DNA from: JAHELQ01 sp964491915
GTDB lineage: Bacteria > Acidobacteriota > Aminicenantia > UBA2199
NCBI GenBank assembly: GCA_964491915.1
Contig: CAZBHS010000013.1
Location: forward strand, 59,814 to 123,813
Length of the DNA: 64,000 nucleotides
Reading direction: 5' to 3'
The notes beneath the pieces are model-generated. The model was not told the origin of the DNA. It saw nothing but the letters and a program-made list of their open reading frames with translations, and did not search any database. Positions 27,190-36,571 of the stretch are shown here, one piece after another. The translations under genes and the position numbers were made by a program. Position 1 is the first letter of the stretch. Each line of letters begins with the position of its first letter.

Positions 27190-27217
27190 TTGACGAAACG
27201 CGATTTTGTGTTATAAT
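27190..27217 (+). promoter_or_regulatory. Promoter of the EF-G gene
   Basis: -35 TTGACG (27190-27195, 5/6), 16-bp spacer, perfect -10 TATAAT (27212-27217). The mRNA leader to ATG 27349 would be about 125 nt, long enough to hold regulatory structure, but no known riboswitch was recognised. Confidence 0.7.
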
Positions 27218-27348
27218 ATGCCCCTCTGATTAGGAGCATAAGGGATACCTATTTCCATTTTTTTCCGACCCATTTCGAAATTATGAAATGTGGTGGATCA
27301 TTCTCCATCAGAATTGAACATTGACGCAGGAAATAAGGAGTATAACGA

Positions 27349-29436
27349 ATGAGTGAAAAAAGAATTCACAAGATCAGGAATATTGGTATTGTGGCCCATA
27401 TAGATGCCGGGAAGACAACCACCACCGAGCGGATTTTATTTTTTTCCGGTGTGACTAGAAAGTTGGGCGAAGTCCATGATGGCCAGGCTGTCATGGATTT
27501 TATGAAACAAGAGCAAGAACGGGGGATTACCATTTCCTCGGCCGCCATCACGACAAATTGGAAAGACCATCAAGTCAATATCATCGACACGCCGGGACAT
27601 ATTGATTTCACTCTCGAAGTGGAGCGGTCATTGCGTGTCCTGGATGGGATCGTGATGGTTTTTTGCGCTGTCGGAGGAGTTGAACCCCAGAGTGAAACTG
27701 TTTGGCATCAAGCTGATCGCTATAAAGTTCCTAGAATAGCCTTTATCAATAAAATGGATCGAAACGGCGCCGATTTAAAGCAGACTGTGAGCATGATGAA
27801 CGATATGCTGGGCGCAAATGCCGTTCTGTTCCAGATACCGATGGGAAGTGAAGCCGACTTTTATGGAATTATCGATTTGGTAGGTATGAAGGCCATCACC
27901 TATGATGGTTTGGATATCAACGAGGGGGACATCCCTTCTGAATATATGGAAGAGGCAACTGTATTGCGGGAACAGTTGGTGGAAAAATTGTCGGATTTCG
28001 ACGATGATTTGATGGAAAAATTCCTTGGGGAAGAGGAAATCGGAGTCGAGGATATCAAACGGGCGGCCCGGAACGCCACATTGAACTTGCTGGTGACTCC
28101 TGTTTTTTGCGGTTCCTCCTTTAAGAACAAAGGTGTTCAATTATTACTCGACGCGTTAATCGACTACCTCCCATCGCCGCTGGACCGCGGTATCGTGTTG
28201 GGGACGGAGCCGGATGACCCGGATACTACAATTTCCCGGAAACCCTCCGATAAAAGGCCTTTTTCCGCTTTGGCATTCAAGATCATCAATGATAGTTATG
28301 TGGGGCAGCAGACATTTATCCGGGTCTACTCCGGTGAGTTGCATGCCGGGAGTTATGTATACAATATTACAAAAGATAAAAAAGAGAGGGTCGGCCGTAT
28401 TCTCCGGGTCTCCGCCAAGGAACGGGAAGAGATATCGGTCTTGCAGGCGGGTGATATCGGCGCTTTGATCGGGATGAAATATACCACCACCGGAAATACT
28501 CTGTGTGATGAAGATCAACCGATTATCCTCGAGAATATCCACTATCCCGAGACAGTGTTGGATATGAAAATCGAGCCTATCTCCATTAAGGAACGGGACC
28601 GTCTCGGAATCGCTCTCAATAAGATGGCTTTGGAAGATCCTTCTTTTAAAGTACGGTATGATGACGAGACATCCGAGACTGTCATCTCCGGTATGGGGGA
28701 ACTTCATCTGGAGGTCATTGTCGATCGTCTCAAAACAGAGCATAAAGTGGGAGTGACTGTTGGGGAGCCGGCGGTGGCATTTAGGGAAACCATTACCCGC
28801 GAAGTCCGGCACGACTATAAGTTCAAAAAGCAGACCGGCGGTCACGGCCAGTACGCCCATATCGTCTTCCGTATCGAACCGAATCCCGCCGGTGGATTGG
28901 AATTTGTGGATCTGGTGAAGGGTGGAAATATTCCCAGGGAATACATTCCGGCGGTCCAGAAAGGATTTGCCGAAACCATGAGTAAAGGTTTGTTGGCCGG
29001 TTATCCGATGCTGGATATCAAATTTGTGTTGATCGACGGTTCATTTCACCCGGTGGACTCCAGCGAAATGGCGTTCCGTTCGTGTACTGAGGCTGCCCTC
29101 AAAGAGGTGGTGAGAAAATCATCGCCACAGCTTCTAGAACCGGTCATGAAGATTGAAATCAACACTCCCGATGAATACATGGGGGACATCATGGGGGATG
29201 TTAACCGCAGGCGGGGCCGTATCGACAATATGAGACGGTTTCGCAAAGGTTCCCAGAAATTGTCCGGTATCGTTCCGTTGATGGAAATGTTCGGTTACGC
29301 GTCTGTCTTGCGAACCCTCTCCAGTGGTAGGGCCAATTATTCGATGGAGTTTCTCCGCTATGATCCATTGCCGAAAGCCATTGAAGAGAAAGTGGTGGAA
29401 GAGGCCAGGGAAAAACAGCGCGCCCGGGGAAAATGA
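27349..29436 (+). CDS. fusA: Translation elongation factor G
   Basis: EF-G drives ribosomal translocation and recycling using GTP. The 695-aa protein has intact G motifs: AHIDAGKTT (G1), RGITI (G2), DTPGH (G3) and NKMD (G4), followed by domains II-V, including FKKQTGGHGQYAH. AAGGAG precedes ATG 27349. It stands alone rather than in the usual rpsL-rpsG-fusA-tuf operon, so it may be a second, specialised EF-G paralog. Whether the genome has another copy cannot be seen here. Confidence 0.93.
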   Translation: MSEKRIHKIRNIGIVAHIDAGKTTTTERILFFSGVTRKLGEVHDGQAVMDFMKQEQERGITISSAAITTNWKDHQVNIIDTPGHIDFTLEVERSLRVLDGIVMVFCAVGGVEPQSETVWHQADRYKVPRIAFINKMDRNGADLKQTVSMMNDMLGANAVLFQIPMGSEADFYGIIDLVGMKAITYDGLDINEGDIPSEYMEEATVLREQLVEKLSDFDDDLMEKFLGEEEIGVEDIKRAARNATLNLLVTPVFCGSSFKNKGVQLLLDALIDYLPSPLDRGIVLGTEPDDPDTTISRKPSDKRPFSALAFKIINDSYVGQQTFIRVYSGELHAGSYVYNITKDKKERVGRILRVSAKEREEISVLQAGDIGALIGMKYTTTGNTLCDEDQPIILENIHYPETVLDMKIEPISIKERDRLGIALNKMALEDPSFKVRYDDETSETVISGMGELHLEVIVDRLKTEHKVGVTVGEPAVAFRETITREVRHDYKFKKQTGGHGQYAHIVFRIEPNPAGGLEFVDLVKGGNIPREYIPAVQKGFAETMSKGLLAGYPMLDIKFVLIDGSFHPVDSSEMAFRSCTEAALKEVVRKSSPQLLEPVMKIEINTPDEYMGDIMGDVNRRRGRIDNMRRFRKGSQKLSGIVPLMEMFGYASVLRTLSSGRANYSMEFLRYDPLPKAIEEKVVEEAREKQRARGK

Positions 29437-29558
29437 AGACTCGAATTTTGATTGTAACGCTACCCCTTGCGGTTTTTCCGGTTGCAATCGCTATCTTTTT
29501 GTTTCCGGAAAGATCAATATTTTTTTCTTTACATCGAATTGTGAATCCTTTAAAATAA
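29433..29558 (+). CDS. Possible 41-aa membrane peptide coupled to fusA
   Basis: An ATG overlaps the fusA stop (ATGA, 29433-29436) and opens a 41-codon frame. The peptide is mostly one hydrophobic helix (ILIVTLPLAVFPVAIAIFLF), then a short charged tail. The overlap would allow translational coupling. There is no known family, and a chance frame is quite possible. Confidence 0.25.
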   Translation: MKTRILIVTLPLAVFPVAIAIFLFPERSIFFSLHRIVNPLK

Positions 29559-29615
29559 AAGAGATTGGATTTCGATTGTATTTTAACGATTGAATTTTGA
29601 GGCAAGGAGTGATAT

Positions 29616-29984
29616 ATGGTTAAAACTGAAGCACTAGACAATATTCTTGTACGGCTCCAGGCGAGTTCTACAGACTTTGAAGCCTGCGCGGTGGTGTCGG
29701 AAGACGGCTTAATGATCGCCAGTCTCCTCCCTTCGGGGATCGAGGAGGCTCAGGTCGCCGGGTTGAGCGCCGGAATGATGACAATGGGTGTCAAAACTGC
29801 CAGCGAGCTGAAAAAAGGAAATATGAAGCAACTTTTTGTAAAAGGCGATTATGGCTATGTTGTGATTTCCCAGGCGGGTCCCCATGCGGTATTGCTGGCT
29901 ATATGCCGGGAAAGCGCCAAATTGGGGCTCATTTTCCTCAGCCTGTCAAAAGCCGGCGAAGAGATAAAAAATTTGTTGGCGTAA
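29616..29984 (+). CDS. Roadblock/LC7 domain protein
   Basis: The 122-aa protein is a single roadblock/LC7 domain (DFEACAVVSEDGLMIASLLP and QLFVKGDYGYVVISQAG). Such proteins act as dimeric regulators or scaffolds for small GTPases or ParA-like ATPases, as MglB does for MglA. AAGGAG lies upstream of ATG 29616. It opens a four-gene unit with a ParA-type ATPase, a second roadblock-like protein and a hybrid histidine kinase. No small Ras-like GTPase is nearby, so the ATPase is the likely partner. Confidence 0.85.
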   Translation: MVKTEALDNILVRLQASSTDFEACAVVSEDGLMIASLLPSGIEEAQVAGLSAGMMTMGVKTASELKKGNMKQLFVKGDYGYVVISQAGPHAVLLAICRESAKLGLIFLSLSKAGEEIKNLLA

Positions 29985-30069
29985 CCCTGTACAACCCCTG
30001 CTTGTGAACTTTTATAAAAAAAATCCATTCACTGTGGACACTGAACGTCATTGAGGAGTATAATATCAG

Positions 30070-30879
30070 ATGGAAAAAATTATAACAATTGCCAGTCAGA
30101 AAGGCGGGGTAGGAAAAACGACGATTGCCCTGAACCTTGCTTATAGCCTGGGACGATTGGGAAACCGTGTGTTGTTGATTGACGGTGACCCCCAGGGCGG
30201 TATCGCAATTGCCAGTAATCTTCGTGGTGAAACCAAATTGGGCCTGATTGATCTGATGAAGAATAACTGCAAACCTGAAGAAATTATGAAGGCGACCCGT
30301 GATAATTCTATGCGAATTGTGGGGATCGGTCAATTGGAACCTGAAGATGTCTTTATTCTGGAAGAGGAGGCCCGGAGCGGAAGCCTCGCGATGATGATCA
30401 AATCCCTGACAAATGGCTTTGATTACATTATCATTGACTCACCCGCCGGTGTTGGTGGAATCGTTTCCGCGATCATGAGTATTAGTCAAAGCGCCATGAT
30501 GATCGTCAATTGCCGGAGTATTTCTTTGAAAACGATCCCTATATTTTTGAAATTAATGAAAGAAATCAAAGCGAAACAGAACCCAGGCCTCGAATTCGAG
30601 GGAGTGGTGATAAATATGCTGAATAAGGAAAACAACCTGGAAAATCAAATTCTGGAACAAATCAGACAATCATTGCCGGGCGATGCCATATTCAAAACGA
30701 TTGTTCCTTTTGATGAATATTTTGAAAAGGCCAGTTTGCATGCGGTGCCAGTGGCTCTTATGCCGAATGGCCTGGTGGCGGCTAAGCCGTTTTTTGAATT
30801 AGCCCTTGAATTGAAGGTCAGGGAAAATAAAGTAGAAGCAGGAGAAGATAATGGCGAACAGATTATGGGACTCTTTTGA
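30070..30879 (+). CDS. ParA/MinD-family ATPase
   Basis: The 269-aa protein is a deviant-Walker ATPase that forms ATP-dependent dimers on DNA or membrane and positions cargo. The deviant Walker A is KGGVGKTT at residues 11-18, followed by LLIDGDPQGG and the Walker B-like FDYIIIDSPAG. There is no clear C-terminal amphipathic membrane helix as in MinD. No ParB or centromere-like sites are adjacent, so cargo placement rather than plasmid partition is likely. The next gene overlaps it by 29 bases. Confidence 0.88.
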   Translation: MEKIITIASQKGGVGKTTIALNLAYSLGRLGNRVLLIDGDPQGGIAIASNLRGETKLGLIDLMKNNCKPEEIMKATRDNSMRIVGIGQLEPEDVFILEEEARSGSLAMMIKSLTNGFDYIIIDSPAGVGGIVSAIMSISQSAMMIVNCRSISLKTIPIFLKLMKEIKAKQNPGLEFEGVVINMLNKENNLENQILEQIRQSLPGDAIFKTIVPFDEYFEKASLHAVPVALMPNGLVAAKPFFELALELKVRENKVEAGEDNGEQIMGLF

Positions 30880-31468
30880 TTTCCAGGAAATCTCTGCCCT
30901 GATCCAGGATTTGATATCCAAAACCGACGATCACCAGAAGCATCCAAGTATAGAAACGAAGCCTGTGGCGCCGCCGGAACCGCCTGTTACATCAACTCCG
31001 TCTGTGATTCCCACAGCGCCGCCTGAGGCAGCTCCTGTGCTGGAAGTTAAGATGAATGACCAGAGGATTCAACGGCCGGAAGCTCAAGAACCGGAAGGCG
31101 AGCGTCTGGATCCATTGGAGCATGCATTACTGAGGATGTGCAAACAAGGCGATTTCCATGGAGCTGTTCTCGCGGATTTTGGCGGATTACCGTTGGCGAT
31201 TCACAATAGTCCCGTGGAGGGTGAACTTCTTGCGGCTTTCACCACAATTATGGGGGATTCGCTTGGCAAAGCGGCGACTCTTTTGAATCATACCAATGCG
31301 AATAATATCTCGATGGACATCAACTATGTTGACAAAATTGTCTTAAGGGAATTTTCTGTGGGAGAATACAAGTATTTCCTCATGATTATATGCCCCCAAA
31401 CAGTAGATGAACGAGCAGAGGTTGAAGTCTCAATTGCTCATATTTCTGAGATCATCAGCCGGACCTAA
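30851..31468 (+). CDS. Proline-rich linker plus roadblock-like C-terminal domain
   Basis: The 205-aa protein begins with a short helix, passes through a Pro/Glu-rich linker (about 35-75) and ends in a roadblock/LC7-like fold (FHGAVLADFGGLPLAIHNSP, then YKYFLMIICPQ). The start ATG 30851 is inside the ParA gene, with GGAG a few bases before. An N-terminal tail joined to a roadblock domain suggests an adaptor that ties the ATPase to a membrane or receptor partner. The match to the roadblock family is weaker than for the gene at 29616. Confidence 0.6.
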   Translation: MANRLWDSFDFQEISALIQDLISKTDDHQKHPSIETKPVAPPEPPVTSTPSVIPTAPPEAAPVLEVKMNDQRIQRPEAQEPEGERLDPLEHALLRMCKQGDFHGAVLADFGGLPLAIHNSPVEGELLAAFTTIMGDSLGKAATLLNHTNANNISMDINYVDKIVLREFSVGEYKYFLMIICPQTVDERAEVEVSIAHISEIISRT

Positions 31469-31561
31469 TTTTTTTGGCAAACGCTACGCTATTTTGAAGC
31501 CCCGAGACGATCGCGGAACGATGCGTGGGGGCGAAGCTCTACACTCGCGGAGGAAACCATA

Positions 31562-33880
31562 ATGAAACCGGAATTGAATAGCAGCCATATGAATGACGGG
31601 CAATACCAACGGGTATTGAACAGGATCCCTTATGGAATTGTCGAAACCGGACCGGAAGGGGATATCCTATTATTCAATACGTTTTTCTGTACGATGTGCG
31701 CTGGAGGGAAAGAGACGATTCTGGGACGTTTTTTATGGGATGTAATCGAGCCCAGGGAAATAAAATCAATCATTAAAGACCATTTTTTTGCGGTGATTGC
31801 AGGGCCGCGCAATGCGCATCCACTGTTTTTCCGCGTTAGGTCCGGGGATAATGGAACAGAATTGAAAGTAAATTGGGATGTACAAATTGATCCGGCCGGA
31901 GACATCTTGAGCGTGGTAGCCTTGTTTAACGACGTAACCGGGCACAAGCAAATCGGCGGTGCGGCAGACACCCTGGCGAACGTTGTTCGCCAATCCAGCG
32001 AGAGCATCGTTTTAACTGATCTTGATGGAAATATCCAGTACGTGAATCCTATGTTTGAGCAATTGACCGGATATGATTTTGAAGAGATGGTCGGTAAAAA
32101 TCCCCGGGTTTTGCGTTCTGAGAACAATTTATATCCTCCCGATTATTATAAAAATCTTTGGGAAACGATTGCCGAGGGAAATACATGGAAAGGGGAATTT
32201 CTCAATAAGAGGAAAGATGGCGACGAATTCATTGAAGAGGCTTCGATTTTTCCGGTCAGAGATCCCAAGAGCGGAAATATCACTGGATATGGAGCCGTTA
32301 AAACAGATATTACCCGTCGCCGGCATTTGGAAGAGGAGTTAAAACGCTCGTATGACGAAGTTCTATCACTAAAGCGACAAGCTGAATCAGCCAACCGGAT
32401 GAAATCGTTTTTCCTGGCAAATATGTCGCATGATATCCGAACTCCGCTGAATGGAATTCTAGGCTTTGCGGATTTACTACTTAAGCAAAACCTTGAGTCA
32501 AAGGCGCTAGCGTTCGTCAAGAAAATTATTTCTTCGGGACAGGCTTTGATGGTGCTGTTAAGTGATATCCTCGATTTTTCTAAAATTGAAGCGGGGCAAC
32601 TGGATATCAAGGCCGTAACGTTTGATTTGGAAACGTTTTTGTCTGATCTGGAATCGATGTTCGAATTGCAATTCAAGGAAAAGAAAATTGATTTTCACAT
32701 ACAGGTGGCTCCCGGATGTAGTAAAACCATTCATAATGATAAATGGCGGTTGCAACAGGTTCTGATGAATTTGCTCTCCAATGCTTTGAGATTTACGAAA
32801 TCGGGTTCCGTCATCCTCGATGTAAAAATGGAAGGCGACGAGATACTTCTGTTCCGGATTTCCGATACCGGTCCTGGAATTCCTCCGGATTATATCCAGG
32901 AGGTGTTCAAGCCATTCAGCCAGTTGGAGTCGGACGTGGGGCAACAAAACAAAGGAACCGGATTGGGACTTGCCATATGCAAAAATCTCATTACCCTCAT
33001 GAGAGGAAGTATATCTGTGGAGTCGGTGGTTGGACAAGGGAGCGCCTTCTCCGTTAAAATTCCGGTTACTGCGAGCGGGGGACCGCAGGTTGCGAACACC
33101 GAAGCCCAGGGCTTCTGCGCCGATAATTTGCTCGATAACATCGTTCCCTCGACCATATTGATCGCTGAGGATAATCCCGTCAATAAAGAACTGTTGGAGG
33201 AGCAATTAAGGGAGTACGGTTTTTCGTCACTCTTGTTTGCCTCCGATGGAAAAGAAGCAATGGAGGTGGCTCTGGAACTGCAGCCGGCTCTTGTGTTGAT
33301 GGATATCCAGATGCCGCGTATGGATGGAAAAGAGGCGATCCGGCAATTGAGGAGCAGGAATTTCAAACAACCGATTTTGGTGATGTCTGCTTATGCTATG
33401 CAAGAGGATATTGATTCTGCGCTTCGAGCGGGAGCGGATGGGTATATCACTAAGCCTGTGGACTTCGACCGTTTTTTTTATGAAGTACGCAAGGTATTGA
33501 TTGGTTCCGACATCCGTACCGGAGATATGCCGGAAGACATTCCCTCGTGTTGTCTGGAAAAAGAAAAGAGCCGTTGGTTACGCTTTAGCCCCGGAGTGTC
33601 GCCAAGATTACGCTCCATTTTTATAAAGGATGCCGGCCGGAAACTGAAGGTTCTGAACCGGGTAAAATCAGGCGATGACCTGCGGGAACTATGGGACGAG
33701 GTGAAAACCATTGCCCATGGCTACAAAGGAAGCGCCGCCCATTTTGGACTCTCCTGTCTTGAGAAGATTGCCCGGCAATTGGATGAGGGGATGCGTGACG
33801 GTTTCCCCGATAAGACAGTGATGGGATATCTAAGGCAACTCTATTACCTTCTGGAACAAATTCTCGAAGAAAACAAGTAA
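31562..33880 (+). CDS. Hybrid sensor histidine kinase (PAS-PAS-HisKA-HATPase-REC-HPt)
   Basis: The 772-aa kinase has no transmembrane helix, so it senses inside the cell. Two PAS domains (about 15-130 and 140-255) precede a HisKA helix with the phospho-acceptor His290 in NMSHDIRTPLNG. HATPase motifs are DTGPGIP and GTGLGLAICKNL. A receiver domain has AEDNPVNKELL and the phospho-acceptor Asp in VLMDIQMPRMDG. An HPt-like tail follows with AHGYKGSAAHFG. All phosphorelay residues look intact. GGAGG precedes ATG 31562. It probably ends the roadblock-ParA unit. Confidence 0.92.
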   Translation: MKPELNSSHMNDGQYQRVLNRIPYGIVETGPEGDILLFNTFFCTMCAGGKETILGRFLWDVIEPREIKSIIKDHFFAVIAGPRNAHPLFFRVRSGDNGTELKVNWDVQIDPAGDILSVVALFNDVTGHKQIGGAADTLANVVRQSSESIVLTDLDGNIQYVNPMFEQLTGYDFEEMVGKNPRVLRSENNLYPPDYYKNLWETIAEGNTWKGEFLNKRKDGDEFIEEASIFPVRDPKSGNITGYGAVKTDITRRRHLEEELKRSYDEVLSLKRQAESANRMKSFFLANMSHDIRTPLNGILGFADLLLKQNLESKALAFVKKIISSGQALMVLLSDILDFSKIEAGQLDIKAVTFDLETFLSDLESMFELQFKEKKIDFHIQVAPGCSKTIHNDKWRLQQVLMNLLSNALRFTKSGSVILDVKMEGDEILLFRISDTGPGIPPDYIQEVFKPFSQLESDVGQQNKGTGLGLAICKNLITLMRGSISVESVVGQGSAFSVKIPVTASGGPQVANTEAQGFCADNLLDNIVPSTILIAEDNPVNKELLEEQLREYGFSSLLFASDGKEAMEVALELQPALVLMDIQMPRMDGKEAIRQLRSRNFKQPILVMSAYAMQEDIDSALRAGADGYITKPVDFDRFFYEVRKVLIGSDIRTGDMPEDIPSCCLEKEKSRWLRFSPGVSPRLRSIFIKDAGRKLKVLNRVKSGDDLRELWDEVKTIAHGYKGSAAHFGLSCLEKIARQLDEGMRDGFPDKTVMGYLRQLYYLLEQILEENK

Positions 33881-33883
33881 TTT

Positions 33884-34042
33884 TTATCGGGAAACTTTTT
33901 TTACGTGTTTTTTTATAAAGTAGCGCAATTGGATTTGTCTCGAAAGGTACATTAATTTCTCCTCCGGAGGCATCTTGCGTACATCCATTATTAAATGGCC
34001 GTCAAAACAGGGATCAACTTTTTTATTTTTTGTGTCCGTCAT
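33884..34042 (-). CDS. Small 52-aa protein coupled to the broken nucleotidyltransferase
   Basis: A minus-strand frame from ATG 34042 encodes 52 residues (for example DPCFDGHLIMDVRKMPPEEK, then a helical, basic tail). Its start overlaps the predicted end of the nucleotidyltransferase gene in another frame, as in coupled gene pairs. No family is recognised. The coupling and clean helical composition favour a real gene, perhaps the partner of the nucleotidyltransferase in a toxin-antitoxin-like pair. Confidence 0.5.
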   Translation of the reverse strand: MTDTKNKKVDPCFDGHLIMDVRKMPPEEKLMYLSRQIQLRYFIKKHVKKVSR

Positions 34043-34354
34043 TGTACAATTCCTCGAGGATTTGAATGTCGTAGATGTCGCCTCTACGTTTCGGCTCGAT
34101 CATTTTTTTTACTCTCAGCAAATGGGATATTGAGGAGATGCTCGATCGGTTCGGGGACACGGGGGATCCAACGTTGTTCTTTGGCAACCTGAATTAGTTT
34201 GTTTAGGTTTTTATCGGTCAAGTCCACATATATATCAAGATCAAACGTATTGCGATCGCTTCCGTGGAGCACGCTTGCACCCCCCCCCGCAAACAACAAA
34301 ATCGACCCCATGCTCCTTTAGCCGCGTGATCGCCTCAAACAGAAAGTTCTTCAT
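34023..34354 (-). pseudogene. Nucleotidyltransferase gene broken by two homopolymer frameshifts
   Basis: The minus strand encodes a small nucleotidyltransferase in three pieces. The start ATG 34354 gives MKNFLFEAITRLKEHGVDFV. At a run of nine G (34280-34288) the frame moves to ASVLHGSDRNTFDLDIYVD, which holds the DxD catalytic motif. At a run of eight A (34103-34110) it moves again to MIEPKRRGDIYDIQILEEL. One base fewer in each run would restore one reading frame ending at 34023. Either the gene is decayed or phase-variable, or the runs are sequencing errors. Small relatives act as antitoxins or AMP-transferases. Confidence 0.7.
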
Positions 34355-34360
34355 GAGTTC

Positions 34361-34389
34361 ATTATATTATGATTGCTTATTTTTATCAA
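34361..34389 (-). promoter_or_regulatory. Promoter of the nucleotidyltransferase, predicted leaderless
   Basis: Minus strand: -35 TTGATA (34384-34389, 5/6), 17-bp spacer, perfect -10 TATAAT (34361-34366). ATG 34354 follows after six bases with no ribosome site. Confidence 0.65.
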
Positions 34390-34452
34390 CTTCTCGAAAT
34401 TAGTAGAACCTTGAATGAAGGCTGAACGTATTATGTAGCAATGGAGGACATA

Positions 34453-36561
34453 ATGAAGTTTTTAAAATTGAGCAATGTTTCTTTAGCATTGTTTCTGATG
34501 TTATTGTCGATCATCCCGATGCATGCGCAGGATCAGCCCCTGGTTGCCGATACGGTTAAATATGATATCGCGGTGGAGCTGAACCATCAAGAGAGGATGC
34601 TGGCGGGGACAGAAATTATCGAATGGTACAATCACACCAATGATGAGATTTCGGATATATGGTTTCATTTATATTGGAACGCGTTTAAAAATGAACAGAG
34701 CGCGATGGCTCGCGAAGCGTACGAATCAAATGATACCGGCGTCCGTTTTAGCGGCGGATTCCGCCGCGGGAAATGGGGTTGGGTCAATGTCGATCGGATC
34801 CGGATAAAGGATGGCGCAGATTTGACGCCGACAATTGAATACATGACGGTTGACAAGCCGATTCGCCCACATGACCAGACTGTGATGCGGGTGTTGTTGC
34901 CTGAACCGCTAAAGCCCGGTGAAACGGTTGTATTGGAATTGGAATTCACGTCGAAGGTTCCCCGTACCATCGCCAGGTCCGGGTATTACGGTAACTCCTA
35001 TTTTATGGGGCAATGGTTCCCCAAGCCCGGAGTCTATGAGGAGGGGAAAGGGTGGAATTGCCATCAGTATCATCAGAACACTGAATTCTACGCCGATTAT
35101 GCTGAATTCTCCGTGGATATCACCGTGCCTGAGGAATTTGTCGTCGGCGCCACCGGTGTTGAAGAAAAAAGCAAGGAAAATCCCGAGAAAAATACTGTTA
35201 CCTATACATACAAACAAAATCGTGTTCACGATTTTGCCTGGACCGCCGATCCTGATTATATAAAGGTAGAACGGATGTTTTTGGCGGATAAAGAGGTCAG
35301 CGCGGATGAATACGCCGAAGTGGCGCGGGCGTTGCAAGTTCCGGTGGCGGAGGTCAAGCTAAGCGATGTGAAGATGATTCTCCTCATCAATCCGGAACAC
35401 CGCGATCAAATCGACCGCCACTTCAGGGCTTTGGCTAATTCCATCAAGTATTATGGCTTATGGTACGGTCCCTATCCATATGATACCGCGACCTTGCTGG
35501 ACCCGCCGTTTGGAAATGATTGCGGAGGTATGGAATATCCCACCCTCAGTACAGCCGGTACGTCATTATTCCCATCTTCGTCTCCACTATCGCCGGAGTT
35601 TGTGACGATTCATGAGTTTGGACATAATTTTTGGTATGGATTGAGCGGCAACAATGAATTTGAGGAGGCGTGGCTTGATGAAGGTATTAATAGCTATTCA
35701 GACGGTAAGGTGATTGCCGCCGCCTATGGCGAGATTCAAGTTCCTTTGTTCTTCAATGGATTCCCCGTGGAGCGGTATACCCGCAACATCAAATTGGAGA
35801 AGACCTATATGAACCGTATGCAGGCCATCATCTCTTCCAAAATGGATCCCATCATGACGGAATCCTGGAAATTCACCAGTCCCATGAGTTATGGCTCCAA
35901 TGTGTACGGCCGCGCCGCCACCTGCCTGGGTACATTGGAACGGATTGTGGGCAATGATATGATGTTGCGGATCCTGCGGCGGTTTCAAATGGATTACCGT
36001 TATAAACATCCTAAGACAGATGATTTCATAAATGTGGTAAATCAGGTGACCGGCCGCGATTTCCAATGGTTTTTCGACGAGTTGTTCTTCAAAGCCAATG
36101 CATTTGATTATGGGGTCGCTTCAGTGAAATCATGGCGGATAAAAACGCCGGTAGGTGTGTTTGATCAGGATGGGGAAAAAATCGAGACCAAACGCCGGCA
36201 AGCTGAAGAAAAAGACAAAGAGGTGGAAGAGCCCAAATATGAAAGCCTGGTAAAAGTTCGCCGTTTTGGAGAGGTAAAGCTCGGAGGCGATGTGTTTTTG
36301 CCCGTGAAGGTAGTCTTCGAAGATGGTAGCGAAGAGGTACGCCAATGGGACGGCAAGGCGCGTTGGACCTCGTTCCGGTTCATAAAAGATTCGAAGGTCA
36401 AGTATGCTGTTATCGATCCCGAAACAAAATTCCTGATAGATGTCAATATTTCCAATAATAGTCTAAAACGGAAAGCGGATCGTCATGGGGCGATGCGGGT
36501 AAGCAACAAGGTCTTTTTCTGGTTCCAGAACCTGCTTCAGGCCATTACGATGTTCAGTTAA
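34453..36561 (+). CDS. Secreted M1-family metallopeptidase
   Basis: This zinc aminopeptidase-like enzyme is exported (signal peptide about 1-25, ending MHAQ) and has the M1 fold: N-terminal beta domain, then the catalytic domain with GGMEYPTL and the zinc motif HEFGHNFWYG (His387, Glu388, His391) and the third ligand Glu in EEAWLDEG about 20 residues on. ATG 34453 is chosen over 34441 because GGAGG lies between them, five bases upstream of it. A C-terminal charged stretch (about 575-600) precedes a beta-rich end. It is followed by a membrane protein gene ten bases on. Confidence 0.88.
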   Translation: MKFLKLSNVSLALFLMLLSIIPMHAQDQPLVADTVKYDIAVELNHQERMLAGTEIIEWYNHTNDEISDIWFHLYWNAFKNEQSAMAREAYESNDTGVRFSGGFRRGKWGWVNVDRIRIKDGADLTPTIEYMTVDKPIRPHDQTVMRVLLPEPLKPGETVVLELEFTSKVPRTIARSGYYGNSYFMGQWFPKPGVYEEGKGWNCHQYHQNTEFYADYAEFSVDITVPEEFVVGATGVEEKSKENPEKNTVTYTYKQNRVHDFAWTADPDYIKVERMFLADKEVSADEYAEVARALQVPVAEVKLSDVKMILLINPEHRDQIDRHFRALANSIKYYGLWYGPYPYDTATLLDPPFGNDCGGMEYPTLSTAGTSLFPSSSPLSPEFVTIHEFGHNFWYGLSGNNEFEEAWLDEGINSYSDGKVIAAAYGEIQVPLFFNGFPVERYTRNIKLEKTYMNRMQAIISSKMDPIMTESWKFTSPMSYGSNVYGRAATCLGTLERIVGNDMMLRILRRFQMDYRYKHPKTDDFINVVNQVTGRDFQWFFDELFFKANAFDYGVASVKSWRIKTPVGVFDQDGEKIETKRRQAEEKDKEVEEPKYESLVKVRRFGEVKLGGDVFLPVKVVFEDGSEEVRQWDGKARWTSFRFIKDSKVKYAVIDPETKFLIDVNISNNSLKRKADRHGAMRVSNKVFFWFQNLLQAITMFS

Positions 36562-36571
36562 GGAGGAGACG

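Noticed and set aside
31469..31561. Structured RNA leader before the hybrid kinase
   Set aside because: GC-rich inverted segments are present, but I could match no known riboswitch pattern and the stem pairing is partial.
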